A program made the translations under genes and the position numbers. DNA of 64,000 bases from assembly GCF_051014685.1 (NCBI RefSeq), contig NW_027478904.1, positions 124,001 to 188,000 on the forward strand, in the 5' to 3' direction. Shown one piece after another: positions 11,554 through 24,154 of the stretch. Within the stretch, counting starts at the first letter, position 1; each line of letters opens with the position of its first letter. The stretch comes from Ptiloglossa arizonensis. Lineage: Eukaryota; Arthropoda; Insecta; Hymenoptera; Colletidae. A model generated the notes under the pieces. It was not told where the DNA came from and made no database searches. It saw only the letters and a list, made by a program, of their open reading frames with translations.

Positions 11554-13653
11554 TTCTGATGCTCGACAAGCATAACTAGAACGGCCTAGGGCAAAAGTAC
11601 GCACACCGTTGTAATCGGGCGAGTTTCGACCTTCAGATGCAACAGAAATTTTGCGGATTGGTCAATCCGTTCGCGAGATATGGCAGTTTGGAAGTAAGAA
11701 ACGCTTGAGAAACTCAAAATTTTCGCAGTTCTGATGCTCGAAACGAATAACTAGAACGGCCTAGGGGAAAAGTACGCATAGTGTTGTAATCGGGCGAGTT
11801 TCTACTTTCAGATGCAACAGAAATTTTGCGGATTGGTCAATCCGTTCGCGAGATATGGCAGTTTGGAGGTAAGAAACGCTCGAGAAACTCAAAATTTTCG
11901 CAGTTCTGATGCTCGACAAGCTTAACTAGAACGGCCTAGGGGAAAAGTACGCATACCGTTGTAATCGGGCGAGTTTCTACTTTCAGATGCAACAGAAATT
12001 TTTCGGATTGGTCAATCCGTTCGCGAGATATGGCAGTTTGGATGTAAGAAACGCTTGAGAAACTCAAAATTTTCGCGGTTCTGATGCTCGAAACGAATAA
12101 CAAGAACGGCCTAGGGGAAAAGTACGCACACCGTTGTAATCGGGCGAGTTTCTACTTTCAGATGCAACAGAAATTTTGCGGATTGGTCAATCCGTTCGCG
12201 AGATATGGCAGTTTGGAGGTAAGCAATGATTGAGAAACTCAAAATTTTCGCAGTTCTGTTGCTCGAAACGAATAACTAGAACGGGCTAGGGGAAAAGTAC
12301 GCACACAGTTGTAATCGGGCGAGTTTCTACTTTCAGATGCATCAGAAATTTTGCGGATTGGACAATCCGTTCGCGAGATATGGCAGTTTGGACGTAAGAA
12401 ACGCTTGAGAAACTCAAAATTTTCGCAGTTCTGATGCTCGAAACGAATAACTAGAACGGCCTAGGGGATAAGTACACATATCATTGTAATCGGGCGAGTT
12501 TCGACTTTCATATGCAACAGAAATTTTGCGGATTGGTCAATCCGTTCCCGAGATATGGCAGTTTGGAGGTAAGAAACGCTTGAGAAACTAAAAATTTTCA
12601 CAGTTCTGATGCTCGAAACGAATAACTAGAACGGCCTAGGGGAAAAGTACGCATACCGTTGTAATCGGACGAGTTTCTACTTTCAGATGCAACAGAAATT
12701 TTGCGGATTGGTCAATCCGTTCGCGAGATATGGCAGTTTGGAGGTAAGCAACGCTTGAGAAACTCAAAATTTTCGCAATTCTGTTGCTCGAAACAAATAA
12801 CTAGAACGGGCTAGGGGAAAAGTACGCACACCGTTGTAATCGGGCGAGTTTCGACCTTCAGATGCAACAGAAATTTTGCGGATTGGTCAATTCGTTCGCG
12901 AGATATGGCAGTTTGGAAGTAAGAAACGCTTGAGAAACTCAAAATTTTCGCGGTTCTGATGCTCGAAACGAATAACAAGAACGGCCATAGGGGAAAAGTA
13001 CGCACACCGTTGTAATCGGGCGAGTTTCTACTTTCAGATGCAACAGAAATTTTGCGGATTGGTCAATCCGTTCGCGAGATATGGCAGTTTGGAGGTAAGC
13101 AACGCTTGAGAAAATCAAAATTTTCGCGGTTCTGATGCTCGAAACGAATAACAAGAACGGCCTAGGGGAAAAGTACGCACACCGTTGTAATCGGGCGAGT
13201 TTCTACTTTCAGATGCAACAGAAATTTTGCGGATTGGTCAATCCGTTCGCGTGATATGGCAGTTTGGAGGTAAGAAACGGTTGAGAAACTCAAAATTTTC
13301 GCAGTTCTGATGCTCGAAACGAAAAACTAGAACGGCCTAGGGGAAAAGTACGCATGCCGTTGTGATCGGGCGAGTTTCTACTTTCAGATCCAACAGAAAT
13401 TTTGCAGATTGGTCAATCCGTTCGCGAGATATGGCAGTTTGGAAGTAAGAAACGCTTGAGAAACTCAAAATTTTCGCGGTTCTGATGCTCGAAACGAATA
13501 ACTAGAACGGCCTAGGGAAAAAGTACGCATACCGTTGTAATCGGACGAGTTTCTCCTTTCAGATGCAACAGAAATTTGGGGATTGGTCTATCCGTTCGCG
13601 AGATATGGCAGTTTGGAGGTAAGAAACGCTCGAGAAACTCAAAATTTTCGCAG
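11554..13653 (+). repeat. 12-monomer HOR, copy 3 (2,100 bp)
   Basis: Starts 11554 e, 11729 f, 11904 g (tttttcgg), 12079 h, 12254 a, 12429 b, 12604 c, 12779 P, 12954 Q (176 bp), 13130 j, 13305 d and 13480 i. The i copy is 174 bp because one T is missing before ggggattgg near 13577. It directly follows copy 2, so copies 2 and 3 are tandem. Confidence 0.9.
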
Positions 13654-14703
13654 TTCTGATGCTCGACAAGCATAACTAGAACGGCCTAGGGCAAAAGTAC
13701 GCACACCGTTGTAATCTGGCGAGTTTCGACCTTCAGATGCAACAGAAATTTTGCGGATTGGTCAATCCGTTCGCGAGATATGGCAGTTTGGAAGTAAGAA
13801 ACGCTTGAGAAACTGAAAATTTTCGCAGTTCTGATGCTCGAAACGAATAACTAGAACGGCCTAGGGGAAAAGTACGCACACCGTTGTAATCGGGCGAGTT
13901 TCTACTTTCAGATGCAACAGAAATTTTGCGGATTGGTCAATCCGTTCGCGAGATATGGCAGTTTGGAGGTACGCAATGATTGAGAAACTCAAAATTTTCG
14001 CAGTTCTGTTGCTCGAAACGAATAACTAGAACGGGCTAGGGGAAAAGTACGCACACAGTTGTAATCGGGCGAGTTTCTACTTTCAGATGCATCAGAAATT
14101 TTGCGGATTGGACAATCCGTTCGCGAGATATGGCAGTTTGGAGGTAAGAAACGCTTGAGAAACTCAAAATTTTCGCAGTTCTGATGCTCGAAACGAATAA
14201 CTAGAACGGCCTAGGGGATAAGTACACATACCATTGTAATCGGGCGAGTTTCGACTTTCATATGCAACAGAAATTTTGCGGATTGGTCAATCCGTTCCCG
14301 AGATATGGCAGTTTGGAGGTAAGAAACGCTTGAGAAACTAAAAATTTTCACAGTTCTGATGCTCGAAACGAATAACTAGAACGTCCTAGGGGAAAAGTAC
14401 GCATACCGTTGTAATCGGACGAGTTTCTACTTTCAGATGCAACAGAAATTTTGCGGATTGGTCAATCCGTTCGCGAGATATGGCAGTTTGGAGGTAAGAA
14501 ACGCTTGAGAAACTCAAAATTTTCGCAGTTCTGATGCTCGAAACGAATAACTAGAACGGCCTAGGGGAAAAGTACGCATACCGTTGTAATTGGGCGAGTT
14601 TCTACTTTCAGATGCAACAGAAATTTTGCGGATTGGTCAATCCGTTCGCGAGATATGGCAGTTTGGAGGTAAGAAACGCTTGAGAAACTCAAAATTTCCG
14701 CAG
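13654..14703 (+). repeat. Transition segment e-h-a-b-c-S
   Basis: Starts 13654 e, 13829 h, 14004 a, 14179 b, 14354 c and 14529 S. Relative to the 12-mer HOR the f and g monomers are skipped. The S monomer at 14529 is the first with attgggcgag, a marker that becomes common after this point, so first-set and second-set monomers are interleaved from here to about 17.7 kb. Confidence 0.8.
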
Positions 14704-15578
14704 TTCTGATGCTCGAAACGAAGAACAAGGACGGCCTAGGGGAAAAGTACGCATGCCGTTGTAATCGGGCGAGTTTCTACTTTCAGATGCAATAGAAATT
14801 TTGCGGATTGGACAATCCGTTCGCGAGATATGGCAGTTTGGAGGTAATAAACGCTTGAGAAACTCAAAATTTTCGCAGTTCTGATGCTCGAAACGAATAA
14901 CTAGAACGGCCTAGGGGATAAGTACACATACCATTGTAATCGGGCGAGTTTCGACTTTCATATGCAACAGAAATTTTGCGGATTGGTCAGTCCGTTCCCG
15001 AGATAAGGCAGTTTGGAGGTAAGAAACGCTTGAGAAACTAAAAATTTTCACAGTTCTGATGCTCGAAACGAATAACTAGAACGGCCTAGGGGAAAAGTAC
15101 GCACACAGTTGTAATCGGGCGAGTTTCTACTTTCAGATGCATCAGAAATTTTGCGGATTGGACAATCCGTTCGCGAGATATGGCAGTTTGGAGGTAAGAA
15201 ACGCTTGAGAAACTCAAAATTTTCGCAGTTCTGATGCTCGAAACGAATAACTAGAACGGCCTAGGGGATAAGTACACATACCATTGTAATCGGGCGAGTT
15301 TCGACTTTCATATGCAACAGAAATTTTGCGGATTGGTCAATCCGTTCCCGAGATATGGCAGTTTGGAGGTAAGAAACGCTTGAGAAACTAAAAATTTTCA
15401 CAGTTCTGATGCTCGAAACGAATAACTAGAACGTCCTAGGGGAAAAGTACGCATACCGTTGTAATCGGACGAGTTTCTACTTTCAGATACAACGGAAATT
15501 TTGCGGATTGGAAAATCCGTTCGCGTGATATGGCAGTTTGGAGGTAAGAAACGGTTGAGAAACTCAAAATTTTCGCAG
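14704..15578 (+). repeat. Pentamer T'-b-a-b-c, copy 1
   Basis: Starts 14704 (T-like: aacaaggac, catgccg, ggattggac, gaggtaataaac), 14879 b (cagtccgttcccgagataagg), 15054 a, 15229 b and 15404 c (aacgtcctagg, gatacaacgg). A second copy lies at 16455 (offset 1,751 bp) and a third at 33433. Confidence 0.85.
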
Positions 15579-16454
15579 TTCTGATGCTCGAAACGAATAA
15601 CTAGAACGGCCTAGGGGAAAAGTACGCATACCGTTGTAATTGGGCGAGTTTCTACTTTCAGATGCAACAGAAATTTTGCGGATTGGTCAATCCGTTCGCG
15701 AGATATGGCAGTTTGGAGGTAAGAAACGCTTGAGAAACTCAAAATTTTCGCAGTTCTGATGCTCGAAACGAATAACTAGAACGGCCTAGGGGAAAAGTAC
15801 GCATACCGTTGTAATTGGGCGAGTTTCTACTTTCAGATGCAACAGAAATTTTGCGGATTGGTCAATCCGTTCGCGAGATATGGCAGTTTGGAGGTAAGCA
15901 ACGCTTGAGAAACTCAAAATTTTCGCAGTTCTGTTGCTCGAAACGAATAACTAGAACGGGCTAGGGGAAAAGTACGCACACCGTTGTAATCGGGCGAGTT
16001 TCGACCTTCAGATGCAACAGAAATTTTGCGGATTGGTCAATTCGTTCGCGAGATATGGCAGTTTGGAAGTAAGAAACGCTTGAGAAACTCAAAATTTTCG
16101 CGGTTCTGATGCTCGAAACGAATAACAAGAACGGCCATAGGGGAAAAGTACGCATACAGTTGTAATCGGGCGAGTTTCTACTTTCAGATGCAACAGAAAT
16201 TTTGCGGATTGGTCAATCCGTTCGCGAGATATGGCAGTTTGGAGGTAAGAAACGCTTGAGAAACTCAAAATTTTCGCAGTTCTGATGCTCGAAACGAATA
16301 ACTAGAACGGCCTAGGGGAAAAGTACGCATACCGTTGTAATTGGGCGAGTTTCTACTTTCAGATGCAACAGAAATTTTGCGGATTGGTCAATCCGTTCGC
16401 GAGATATGGCAGTTTGGAGGTAAGAAACGCTTGAGAAACTCAAAATTTCCGCAG
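15579..16454 (+). repeat. S-S-P-Q-S segment
   Basis: Starts 15579, 15754 (both attgggcgag), 15929 P (aattcg subtype), 16104 Q (ccatagg, 176 bp) and 16280 S (ttccgcag). The Q copy is a Q/R hybrid: it has catacag and cagtttggagg rather than cacacc and gttcggagg. Second-set order starts to assemble here. Confidence 0.8.
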
Positions 16455-17329
16455 TTCTGATGCTCGAAACGAATAACAAGGACGGCCTAGGGGAAAAGTT
16501 CGCATGCCGTTGTAATCGGGCGAGTTTCTACTTTCAGATGCAACAGAAATTTTGCGGATTGGACAATCCGTTCGCGAGATATGACAGTTTGGAGGTAATA
16601 AACGCTTGAGAAACTCAAAATTTTCGCAGTTCTGATGCTCGAAACGAATAACTAGAACGGCCTAGGGGATAAGTACACATACCATTGTAATCGGGCGAGT
16701 TTCGACTTTCATATGCAACAGAAATTTTGCGGATTGGTCAGTCCGTTCCCGAGATAAGGCAGTTTGGAGGTAAGAAACGCTTGAGAAACTAAAAATTTTC
16801 ACAGTTCTGATGCTCGAAACGAATAACTAGAACGGCCTAGGGGAAAAGTACGCACACAGTTGTAATCGGGCGAGTTTCTACTTTCAGATGCATCAGAAAT
16901 TTTGCGGATTGGACAATCCGTTCGCGAGATATGGCAGTTTGGAGGTAAGAAACGCTTGAGAAACTCAAAATTTTCGCAGTTCTGATGCTCGAAACGAATA
17001 ACTAGAACGGCCTAGGGGATAAGTACACATACCATTGTAATCGGGCGAGTTTCGACTTTCATATGCAACAGAAATTTTGCGGATTGGTCAATCCGTTCCC
17101 GAGATATGGCAGTTTGGAGGTAAGAAACGCTTGAGAAACTAAAAATTTTCACAGTTCTGATGCTCGAAACGAATAACTAGAACGTCCTAGGGGAAAAGTA
17201 CGCATACCGTTGTAATCGGACGAGTTTCTACTTTCAGATGCAACGGAAATTTTGCGGATTGGAAAATCCGTTCGCGTGATATGGCAGTTTGGAGGTAAGA
17301 AACGGTTGAGAAACTCAAAATTTTCGCAG
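16455..17329 (+). repeat. Pentamer T'-b-a-b-c, copy 2
   Basis: Starts 16455 (aaagttcgcatgcc, gacagtttggagg, gaggtaataaac), 16630 b, 16805 a, 16980 b and 17155 c (aacgtcctagg, acggaaat). It is the last block of first-set monomers before the second-set HOR takes over. Its gacagtttggagg marker is shared with the distant island at 33433-34307, making it the best local donor candidate. Confidence 0.85.
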
Positions 17330-17679
17330 TTCTGATGCTCGAAACGAATAACTAGAACGGCCTAGGGGAAAAGTACGCACACCGTTGTGATCGGGCGAGT
17401 TTCTACTTTCAGATGCAACAGAAATTTTGCAGATTGGTCAATCCGTTCGCGAGATATGGCAGTTTGGAAGTAAGAAACGCTTGAGAAACTCAAAATTTTC
17501 GCGGTTCTGATGCTCGAAACGAATAACAAGAACGGCCTAGGGGAAAAGTACGCACACCGTTGTAATCGGGCGAGTTTCTACTTTCAGATGCAACAGAAAT
17601 TTTGCGGATTGGTCAATCCGTTCGCGAGATATGGCAGTTTGGAGGTAAGCAACGCTTGAGAAACTCAAAATTTTCGCAG
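17330..17679 (+). repeat. Two-monomer linker before the second-set HOR
   Basis: Starts 17330 (d-like: gttgtgatcgg, cagattgg, ggaagtaag) and 17505 (aacaagaac, cacacc, gcaacg). A similar pair at 23805-24154 precedes another P-first HOR copy, the first of that pair having ttatcgg. Confidence 0.8.
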
Positions 17680-20600
17680 TTCTGTTGCTCGAAACGAATA
17701 ACTAGAACGGGCTAGGGGAAAAGTACGCACACCGTTGTAATCGGGCGAGTTTCGACCTTCAGATGCAACAGAAATTTTGCGGATTGGTCAATTCGTTCGC
17801 GAGATATGGCAGTTTGGAAGTAAGAAACGCTTGAGAAACTCAAAATTTTCGCGGTTCTGATGCTCGAAACGAATAACAAGAACGGCCATAGGGGAAAAGT
17901 ACGCACACCGTTGTAATCGGGCGAGTTTCTACTTTCAGATGCAACAGAAATTTTGCGGATTGGTCAATCCGTTCGCGAGATATGGCAGTTCGGAGGTAAG
18001 AAACGGTTGAGAAACTCAAAATTTTCACAGTTCTGATGCTCGAAACGAATAACTAGAACGGACTAGGGGAAAAGTACGCATACAGTTGTAATCGGGCGAG
18101 TTTCTACTTTCAGATGCAACAGAAATTTTGCGGATTGGTCAATCCGTTCGCGAGATATGGCAGTTTGGAGGTAAGAAACGCTTGAGAAACTCAAAATTTT
18201 CGCAGTTCTGATGCTCGAAACGAATAACTAGAACGGCCTAGGGGAAAAGTACGCATACCGTTGTAATTGGGCGAGTTTCTACTTTCAGATGCAACAGAAA
18301 TTTTGCGGATTGGTCAATCCGTTCGCGAGATATGGCAGTTTGGAGGTAAGAAACGCTGGAGAAACTCAAAATTTCCGCAGTTCTGATGCTCGAAACGAAT
18401 AACAAGGACGGCCTAGGGGAAAAGTACGCATGCCGTTGTAATCGGACGAGTTTCTACTTTCAGATGCAACAGAAATTTTGCGGATTGGTCTATCCGTTCG
18501 CGAGATATGGCAGTTTGGAGGTAAGAAACGCTTGAGAAACTCAAAATTTTCACATTTCTGATGCTCGAAACGAATAACTAGAACGGCCTAGGGGAAAAGT
18601 ACTCATACCGTTGTAATCGGGCGAGTATCTACTTTCAGATGCAACAGAAATTTTGCGGATTGGTCAATCCGTTCGCGAGATATGGCAGTTTGGAGGTAAG
18701 AAACGCTCGAGAAACTCAAAATTTTCGCAGTTCTGATGCTCGACAAGCATAACTAGAACGGCCTAGGGCAAAAGTACGCACACCGTTGTAATCGGGCGAG
18801 TTTCGACCTTCAGATGCAACAGAAATTTTGCGGATTGGTCAATCCGTTCGCGAGATATGGCATTTTGGAGGTAAGAAACGCTCGAGAAACTCAAAATTTT
18901 CGCAGTTCTGATGCTCGACAAGCATAACTAGAACGGCCTAGGGGAAAAGTACGCACACCGTTGTTATCGGGCGAGTTTCTACTTTCAGATGCAACAGAAA
19001 TTTTGCGGATTGGTCAATCCGTTCGCGAGATATGGCAGTTTGGAGGTAAGCAACGCTTGAGAAACTCAAAATTTTCGCAGTTCTGTTGCTCGAAACGAAT
19101 AACTAGAACGGGCTAGGGGAAAAGTACGCATACGGTCGTAATCGGGCGAGTTTCTACTTTCAGATGCAACAGAAATTTTGCGGAATGGTCAATCCGTTCG
19201 CGAGATATGGCAGTTTGGATGTAAGAAACGCTTGAGAAACTCAAATATTCGCAGTTCTGATGCTCGAAACGAATAACTAGAACGGCCTAGAGGAAAAGTA
19301 CGCATACCGTTGTAATCGGGCGAGTTTCTACTTTCAGATGCAGCAGAAATTTTGCGGATTGGTCAATCCGTTCGCGAGATATGGCAGTTTGGAGGTAAGA
19401 AACGCTCGAGAAACTCAAAATTTTCGCAGTTCTGATGCTCGAAACGAATAACTAGAACGGCCTAGGGGAAAAGTACGCATACCGTTGTAATCGGGCGAGT
19501 TTCTACTTTCAGATGCAACAGAAATTTTGCGGATTGGTCAATCCGTTCGCGAGATATGGCAGTTTGGAGGTAAGAAACGCTTGAGAAACTCAAAATTTTC
19601 GCAGTTCTGATGCTCGAAACGAATAACTAGAACGGCCTAGGGGAAAAGTACGCATACCGTTGTAATTGGGCGAGTTTCTACTTTCAGATGCAACAGAAAT
19701 TTTGCGGATTGGTCAATCCGTTCGCGAGATATGGCAGTTTGGAGGTAAGAAACGCTTGAGAAACTCAAAATTTCCGCAGTTCTGATGCTCGAAACGAATA
19801 ACAAGGACGGCCTAGGGGAAAAGTACGCATGCCGTTGTAATCGGACGAGTTTCTACTTTCAGATGCAACAGAAATTTTGCGGATTGGTCTATCCGTTCGC
19901 GAGATATGGCAGTTTGGAGGTAAGAAACGCTTGAGAAACTCAAAATTTTCACATTTCTGATGCTCGAAACGAATAACTAGAACGGCCTAGGGGAAAAGTA
20001 CTCATACCGTTGTAATCGGGCGAGTATCTACTTTCAGATGCAACAGAAATTTTGCGGATTGGTCAATCCGTTCGCGAGATATGGCAGTTTGGAGGTAAGA
20101 AACGCTCGAGAAACTCAAAATTTTCGCAGTTCTGATGCTCGACAAGCATAACTAGAACGGCCTAGGGCAAAAGTACGCACACCGTTGTAATCGGGCGAGT
20201 TTCGACCTTCAGATGCAACAGAAATTTTGCGGATTGGTCAATCCGTTCGCGAGATATGGCATTTTGGAGGTAAGAAACGCTCGAGAAACTCAAAATTTTC
20301 GCAGTTCTGATACTCGACAAGCATAACTAGAACGGCCTAGGGGAAAAGTACGCACACCGTTGTTATCGGGCGAGTTTCTACTTTCAGATGCAACAGAAAT
20401 TTTGCGGATTGGTCAATCCGTTCGCGAGATATGGCAGTTTGGAGGTAAGCAACGCTTGAGAAACTCAAAATTTTCGCAGTTCTGTTGCTCGAAACGAATA
20501 ACTAGAACGGGCTAGGGGAAAAGTACGCATACGGTCGTAATCGGGCGAGTTTCTACTTTCAGATGCAACAGAAATTTTGCGGAATGGTCAATCCGTTCGC

Positions 20601-21878
20601 GAGATATGGCAGTTTGGATGTAAGAAACGCTTGAGAAACTCAAAATATTCGCAGTTCTGATGCTCGAAACGAATAACTAGAACGGCCTAGAGGAAAAGTA
20701 CGCATACCGTTGTAATCGGGCGAGTTTCTACTTTCAGATGCAGCAGAAATTTTGCGGATTGGTCAATCCGTTCGCGAGATATGGCAGTTTGGAGGTAAGA
20801 AACGCTCGAGAAACTCAAAATTTTCGCAGTTCTGATGCTCGAAACGAATAACTAGAACGGCCTAGGGGAAAAGTACGCATACCGTTGTAATCGGGCGAGT
20901 TTCTACTTTCAGATGCAACAGAAATTTTGCGGATTGGTCAATCCGTTCGCGAGATACGGCAGTTTGGAGGTAAGAAACGCTTGAGAAACTCAAAATTTTC
21001 GCGGTTCTGATGCTCGAAACGAATAACAATAACGGCCTAGGGAAATGTACGCACACCGTTGTAATCGGGCGAGTTTCTACTTTCAGATGCAACAGAAATT
21101 TTGCGGATTGGTCAATCCGTTCGCGAGATATGGCAGTTTGGAGGTAAGCAACGCTTGAGAAACTCAAAATTTTCGCAGTTCTGTTGCTCGTAACGAATAA
21201 CTAGAACGGGCTAGGGGAAAAGTACGCACACCGTTGTAATCGGGCGAGTTTCGACCTTCAGATGGAACAGAAGTTTTGCGGATTGGTCAATCCGTTCGCG
21301 AGATATGGCAGTTTGGAAGTAAGAAACGCTTGAGAAACTCAAAATTTTCGCGGTTCTGATGCTCGAAACGAATAACAAGAACGGCCATAGGGGAAAAGTA
21401 CGCACACCGTTGTAATCGGGCGAGTTTCTACTTTCAGATGCAACAGAAATTTTGCGGATTGGTCAATCCGTTCGCGAGATATGGCAGTTCGGAGGTAAGA
21501 AACGTTGAGAAACTCAAAATTTTCACAGTTCTGATGCTCGAAACGAATAACTAGAACGGACTAGGGGAAAAGTACGCATACAGTTGTAATCGGGCGAGTT
21601 TCTACTTTCAGATGCAACAGAAATTTTGCGGATTAGTCAATCCGTTCGCGAGATATGGCAGTTTGGATGTAAGAAACGCTCGAGAAACTCAAAATTTTCG
21701 CAGTTCTGATGCTCGACAAGCATAACTAGAACGGCCTAGGGCAAAAGTACGCACACCGTTGTAATCGGGCGAGTTTCGACCTTCAGATGCAACAGAAATT
21801 TTGCGGATTGGTCAATCCGTTCGCGAGATATGGCAGTTTGGAGGTAAGCAACGCTTGAGAAACTCAAAATTTTCGCAG
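17680..21878 (+). repeat. 24-monomer composite HOR, copy 1 (4,199 bp)
   Basis: Order P Q R S T U V W X Y Z, then S T U V W X Y Z N, then P Q R' V. Starts 17680, 17855, 18031, 18206, 18381, 18556, 18731, 18906, 19081, 19255, 19430; 19605, 19780, 19955, 20130, 20305, 20480, 20655, 20830, 21005; 21179, 21354, 21529, 21704. The S...Z octamer (about 1,400 bp) is tandemly doubled. The X at 19081 lacks one A (tcaaatattcg). The P at 21179 has cgtaacg, gatggaac and agaagtttt; the R' at 21529 has ggattagtc; the Q at 21354 lacks one G. The whole block recurs at 24155 with a 6,475-6,477 bp offset. Confidence 0.9.
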
Positions 21879-24154
21879 TTCTGTTGCTCGAAACGAATAA
21901 CTAGAACGGGCTAGGGGAAAAGTACGCACACCGTTGTAATCGGGCGAGTTTCGACCTTCAGATGCAACAGAAATTTTGCGGATTGGTCAATTCGTTCGCG
22001 AGATATGGCAGTTTGGAAGTAAGAAACGCTTGAGAAACTCAAAATTTTCGCGGTTCTGATGCTCGAAACGAATAACAAGAACGGCCATAGGGGAAAAGTA
22101 CGCACACCGTTGTAATCGGGCGAGTTTCTACTTTCAGATGCAACAGAAATTTTGCGGATTGGTCAATCCGTTCGCGAGATATGGCAGTTCGGAGGTAAGA
22201 AACGGTTGAGAAACTCAAAATTTTCACAGTTCTGATGCTCGAAACGAATAACTAGAACGGACTAGGGGAAAAGTACGCATACAGTTGTAATCGGGCGAGT
22301 TTCTACTTTCAGATGCAACAGAAATTTTGCGGATTGGTCAATCCGTTCGCGAGATATGGCAGTTTGGAGGTAAGAAACGCTTGAGAAACTCAAAATTTTC
22401 GCAGTTCTGATGCTCGAAACGAATAACTAGAACGGCCTAGGGGAAAAGTACGCATACCGTTGTAATTGGGCGAGTTTCTACTTTCAGATGCAACAGAAAT
22501 TTTGCGGATTGGTCAATCCGTTCGCGAGATATGGCAGTTTGGAGGTAAGAAACGCTGGAGAAACTCAAAATTTCCGCAGTTCTGATGCTCGAAACGAATA
22601 ACAAGGACGGCCTAGGGGAAAAGTACGCATGCCGTTGTAATCGGACGAGTTTCTACTTTCAGATGCAACAGAAATTTTGCGGATTGGTCTATCCGTTCGC
22701 GAGATATGGCAGTTTGGAGGTAAGAAACGCTTGAGAAACTCAAAATTTTCACATTTCTGATGCTCGAAACGAATAACTAGAACGGCCTAGGGGAAAAGTA
22801 CTCATACCGTTGTAATCGGGCGAGTATCTACTTTCAGATGCAACAGAAATTTTGCGGATTGGTCAATCCGTTCGCGAGATATGGCAGTTTGGAGGTAAGA
22901 AACGCTCGAGAAACTCAAAATTTTCGCAGTTCTGATGCTCGACAAGCATAACTAGAACGGCCTAGGGCAAAAGTACGCACACCGTTGTAATCGGGCGAGT
23001 TTCGACCTTCAGATGCAACAGAAATTTTGCGGATTGGTCAATCCGTTCGCGAGATATGGCATTTTGGAGGTAAGAAACGCTCGAGAAACTCAAAATTTTC
23101 GCAGTTCTGATGCTCGACAAGCATAACTAGAACGGCCTAGGGGAAAAGTACGCACACCGTTGTTATCGGGCGAGTTTCTACTTTCAGATGCAACAGAAAT
23201 TTTGCGGATTGGTCAATCCGTTCGCGAGATATGGCAGTTTGGAGGTAAGCAACGCTTGAGAAACTCAAAATTTTCGCAGTTCTGTTGCTCGAAACGAATA
23301 ACTAGAACGGGCTAGGGGAAAAGTACGCATACGGTCGTAATCGGGCGAGTTTCTACTTTCAGATGCAACAGAAATTTTGCGGAATGGTCAATCCGTTCGC
23401 GAGATATGGCAGTTTGGATGTAAGAAACGCTTGAGAAACTCAAAATATTCGCAGTTCTGATGCTCGAAACGAATAACTAGAACGGCCTAGAGGAAAAGTA
23501 CGCATACCGTTGTAATCGGGCGAGTTTCTACTTTCAGATGCAGCAGAAATTTTGCGGATTGGTCAATCCGTTCGCGAGATATGGCAGTTTGGAGGTAAGA
23601 AACGCTCGAGAAACTCAAAATTTTCGCAGTTCTGATGCTCGAAACGAATAACTAGAACGGCCTAGGGGAAAAGTACGCATACCGTTGTAATCGGGCGAGT
23701 TTCTACTTTCAGATGCAACAGAAATTTTGCGGATTGGTCAATCCGTTCGCGAGATATGGCAGTTTGGAGGTAAGAAACGCTTGAGAAACTCAAAATTTTC
23801 GCAGTTCTGATGCTCGAAACGAATAACTAGAACGGCCTAGGGGAAAAGTACGCACACCGTTGTTATCGGGCGAGTTTCTACTTTCAGATGCAACAGAAAT
23901 TTTGCAGATTGGTCAATCCGTTCGCGAGATATGGCAGTTTGGAAGTAAGAAACGCTTGAGAAACTCAAAATTTTCGCGGTTCTGATGCTCGAAACGAATA
24001 ACAAGAACGGCCTAGGGGAAAAGTACGCACACCGTTGTAATCGGGCGAGTTTCTACTTTCAGATGCAACAGAAATTTTGCGGATTGGTCAATCCGTTCGC
24101 GAGATATGGCAGTTTGGAGGTAAGCAACGCTTGAGAAACTCAAAATTTTCGCAG
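21879..24154 (+). repeat. 13-monomer HOR unit P...Z plus d-like and linker (2,276 bp)
   Basis: Starts 21879 P, 22054 Q, 22230 R, 22405 S (gctggag), 22580 T, 22755 U, 22930 V, 23105 W, 23280 X, 23455 Y, 23630 Z, 23805 W/d hybrid (ttatcgg with cagattgg) and 23980 linker. Unlike its neighbours it holds only one S...Z octamer. The next P starts 2,276 bp later, and markers such as gctggag and cggaatgg keep this spacing. Confidence 0.9.
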
